From assembly GCA_937937835.1 (NCBI GenBank), contig CALDBJ010000074.1, forward strand, positions 1-6,706: a DNA stretch of 6,706 nt, written 5' to 3'. Shown one piece after another: positions 5,756 to 6,706 of this stretch (its first letter is position 1; every line of letters begins with the position of its first letter). Source of the stretch: an uncultured Collinsella sp. (GTDB taxonomy: Bacteria; Actinomycetota; Coriobacteriia; Coriobacteriales; Coriobacteriaceae). The notes beneath the pieces are model-generated. The model saw only the letters and a program-made list of their open reading frames with translations, searched no databases and had not been told where the DNA came from. Both the position numbers and the translations under genes were made by a program.

Positions 5756-6706
5756 TTATTTAGCGATATCGACAGCGCGGCTCTCGCGAATCACGACGAC
5801 GCGCACCTGACCGGGATACTCCATCTCTTCCTCGATCTGATGGGCGATATCGTGAGCCAGGACCGTGGACTGGGCATCGGAGATCTTGTCCGGCTGAACC
5901 ATGACGTGGACCTCGCGACCAGCCTGCATGGCATAGGTACGCTCGACGCCGTCATGGGAGTTGGCAATCTCCTCGAGCTTCTCAAGACGCTTGATGTAGT
6001 TCTCGGCAGACTCGCGACGGGCACCGGGGCGAGAGGCGGAGACGGCATCGGCGGCCTGTACCAGGACATCGAGCACCGTGTTGGGGTCGACATCGGCATG
6101 GTGAGCCTCGATAGCGTGGACGATAACGGGCTTCTCACCATAACGGCGGGCAAGCTCGGCGCCGATGACGGCATGCGGGCCCTCGACGTCGTGGTCGATT
6201 GCCTTGCCAAGGTCGTGCAGCAGGCCGGCGCGCTTGGCGGTCACAACGTCCAGGCCAAGCTCGGAAGCCATCACGCCGCACAGGTCAGAGACTTCGAGGG
6301 AGTGCTGAAGCACGTTCTGACCAAACGAAGTACGGTAGCGCAGGGCACCAAGGGTCTTGACGATCTCGGGATGCAGGTCGTGAATGCCGGTATCGAAGGC
6401 AGCCTGCTCGCCAGCCTCGCGCACGCGCTGCTGAACCAGGTCGGCAGCCTTGTGATACATCTCCTCGATGCGGGCGGGGTGAATGCGGCCGTCGGCGATG
6501 AGGTTCTCGAGGGCAACACGAGCGGTCTCACGACGGACCGGGTCGAAGCTCGAAAGAACGACGGTCTCGGGCGTATCGTCGATCACGAGGTTGACACCGG
6601 AAACCTGCTCGAAGGTCCGGATGTTGCGACCCTCGCGACCGATGATACGGCCCTTGAGGTCATCAGAGGGAATGTGCACGGAGGTAACGGTGACCTCGGC
6701 TGTGTG
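5756..6706 (-). CDS. rny: RNase Y (endoribonuclease), C-terminal part
   Basis: The frame runs off the right edge of the window, leaving the last 316 residues of a protein usually about 500-520 residues long. The missing part should hold the N-terminal membrane anchor, the coiled coil and the first part of the KH domain. Visible in order are the KH-domain motif GRIIGREGRNIRTFE (residues 19-33 of the visible part) and an HD hydrolase domain with His135 (LQHSLEVSDL), the HD pair His164-Asp165 (LLHDLGKAIDHD) and Asp220 (ADAVSASRPGARRES), expected to bind the catalytic metal ions. The family-typical C-terminal block EYPGQVRVVVIRESRAVDIAK follows. RNase Y starts mRNA decay by internal cleavage, usually at the membrane in Gram-positive bacteria. 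A GTG at 6679 is only an internal valine codon, because conserved KH sequence continues upstream. Its stop TAA is followed after one base by the ATPase start, so the two genes are almost certainly in one transcript. Confidence 0.96.
   Translation of the reverse strand, partial: HTAEVTVTSVHIPSDDLKGRIIGREGRNIRTFEQVSGVNLVIDDTPETVVLSSFDPVRRETARVALENLIADGRIHPARIEEMYHKAADLVQQRVREAGEQAAFDTGIHDLHPEIVKTLGALRYRTSFGQNVLQHSLEVSDLCGVMASELGLDVVTAKRAGLLHDLGKAIDHDVEGPHAVIGAELARRYGEKPVIVHAIEAHHADVDPNTVLDVLVQAADAVSASRPGARRESAENYIKRLEKLEEIANSHDGVERTYAMQAGREVHVMVQPDKISDAQSTVLAHDIAHQIEEEMEYPGQVRVVVIRESRAVDIAK

Overview
This window is a piece of a bacterial chromosome. It holds six tightly packed minus-strand genes and the 3' end of one convergent plus-strand gene. 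The DNA is moderately GC-rich. RNase Y next to a SpoVS protein, combined with miaB, miaA and hflX, fits Gram-positive lineages. My best guess is the actinobacterial class Coriobacteriia (a Collinsella-like gut commensal). That rests on gene content and protein flavour, not on a marker gene or a search, so it is tentative.

Layout from left to right: (1) the C-terminal 214 residues of a multi-spanning membrane acyltransferase of the HGSNAT/DUF1624 type on the plus strand, ending at 645; (2) the minus-strand cluster, which in transcription order is rny (RNase Y, 5' end outside the window), a GHKL-fold ATPase of unknown function, spoVS, miaB, miaA and hflX. The last codons of hflX and of the acyltransferase gene overlap tail to tail by 16 bp.

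The minus-strand genes look like one operon. rny and the ATPase gene are 1 nt apart. miaB/miaA and miaA/hflX each share a TAATG stop-start overlap. The only spacers are 74 bp (ATPase to spoVS) and 49 bp (spoVS to miaB). Most of the products act on RNA or translation: RNase Y starts mRNA decay, MiaA and MiaB make the ms2i6A37 tRNA modification, and HflX is a ribosome-associated GTPase. SpoVS is a small, probably nucleic-acid-binding protein.

The least explained item is the GHKL ATPase. In Bacillus subtilis the equivalent place, between rny and spoVS, is taken by the phosphodiesterase gene ymdB. I see no tRNA, rRNA, CRISPR array, insertion sequence or phage gene, and no stretch over 300 bases lacks a gene.
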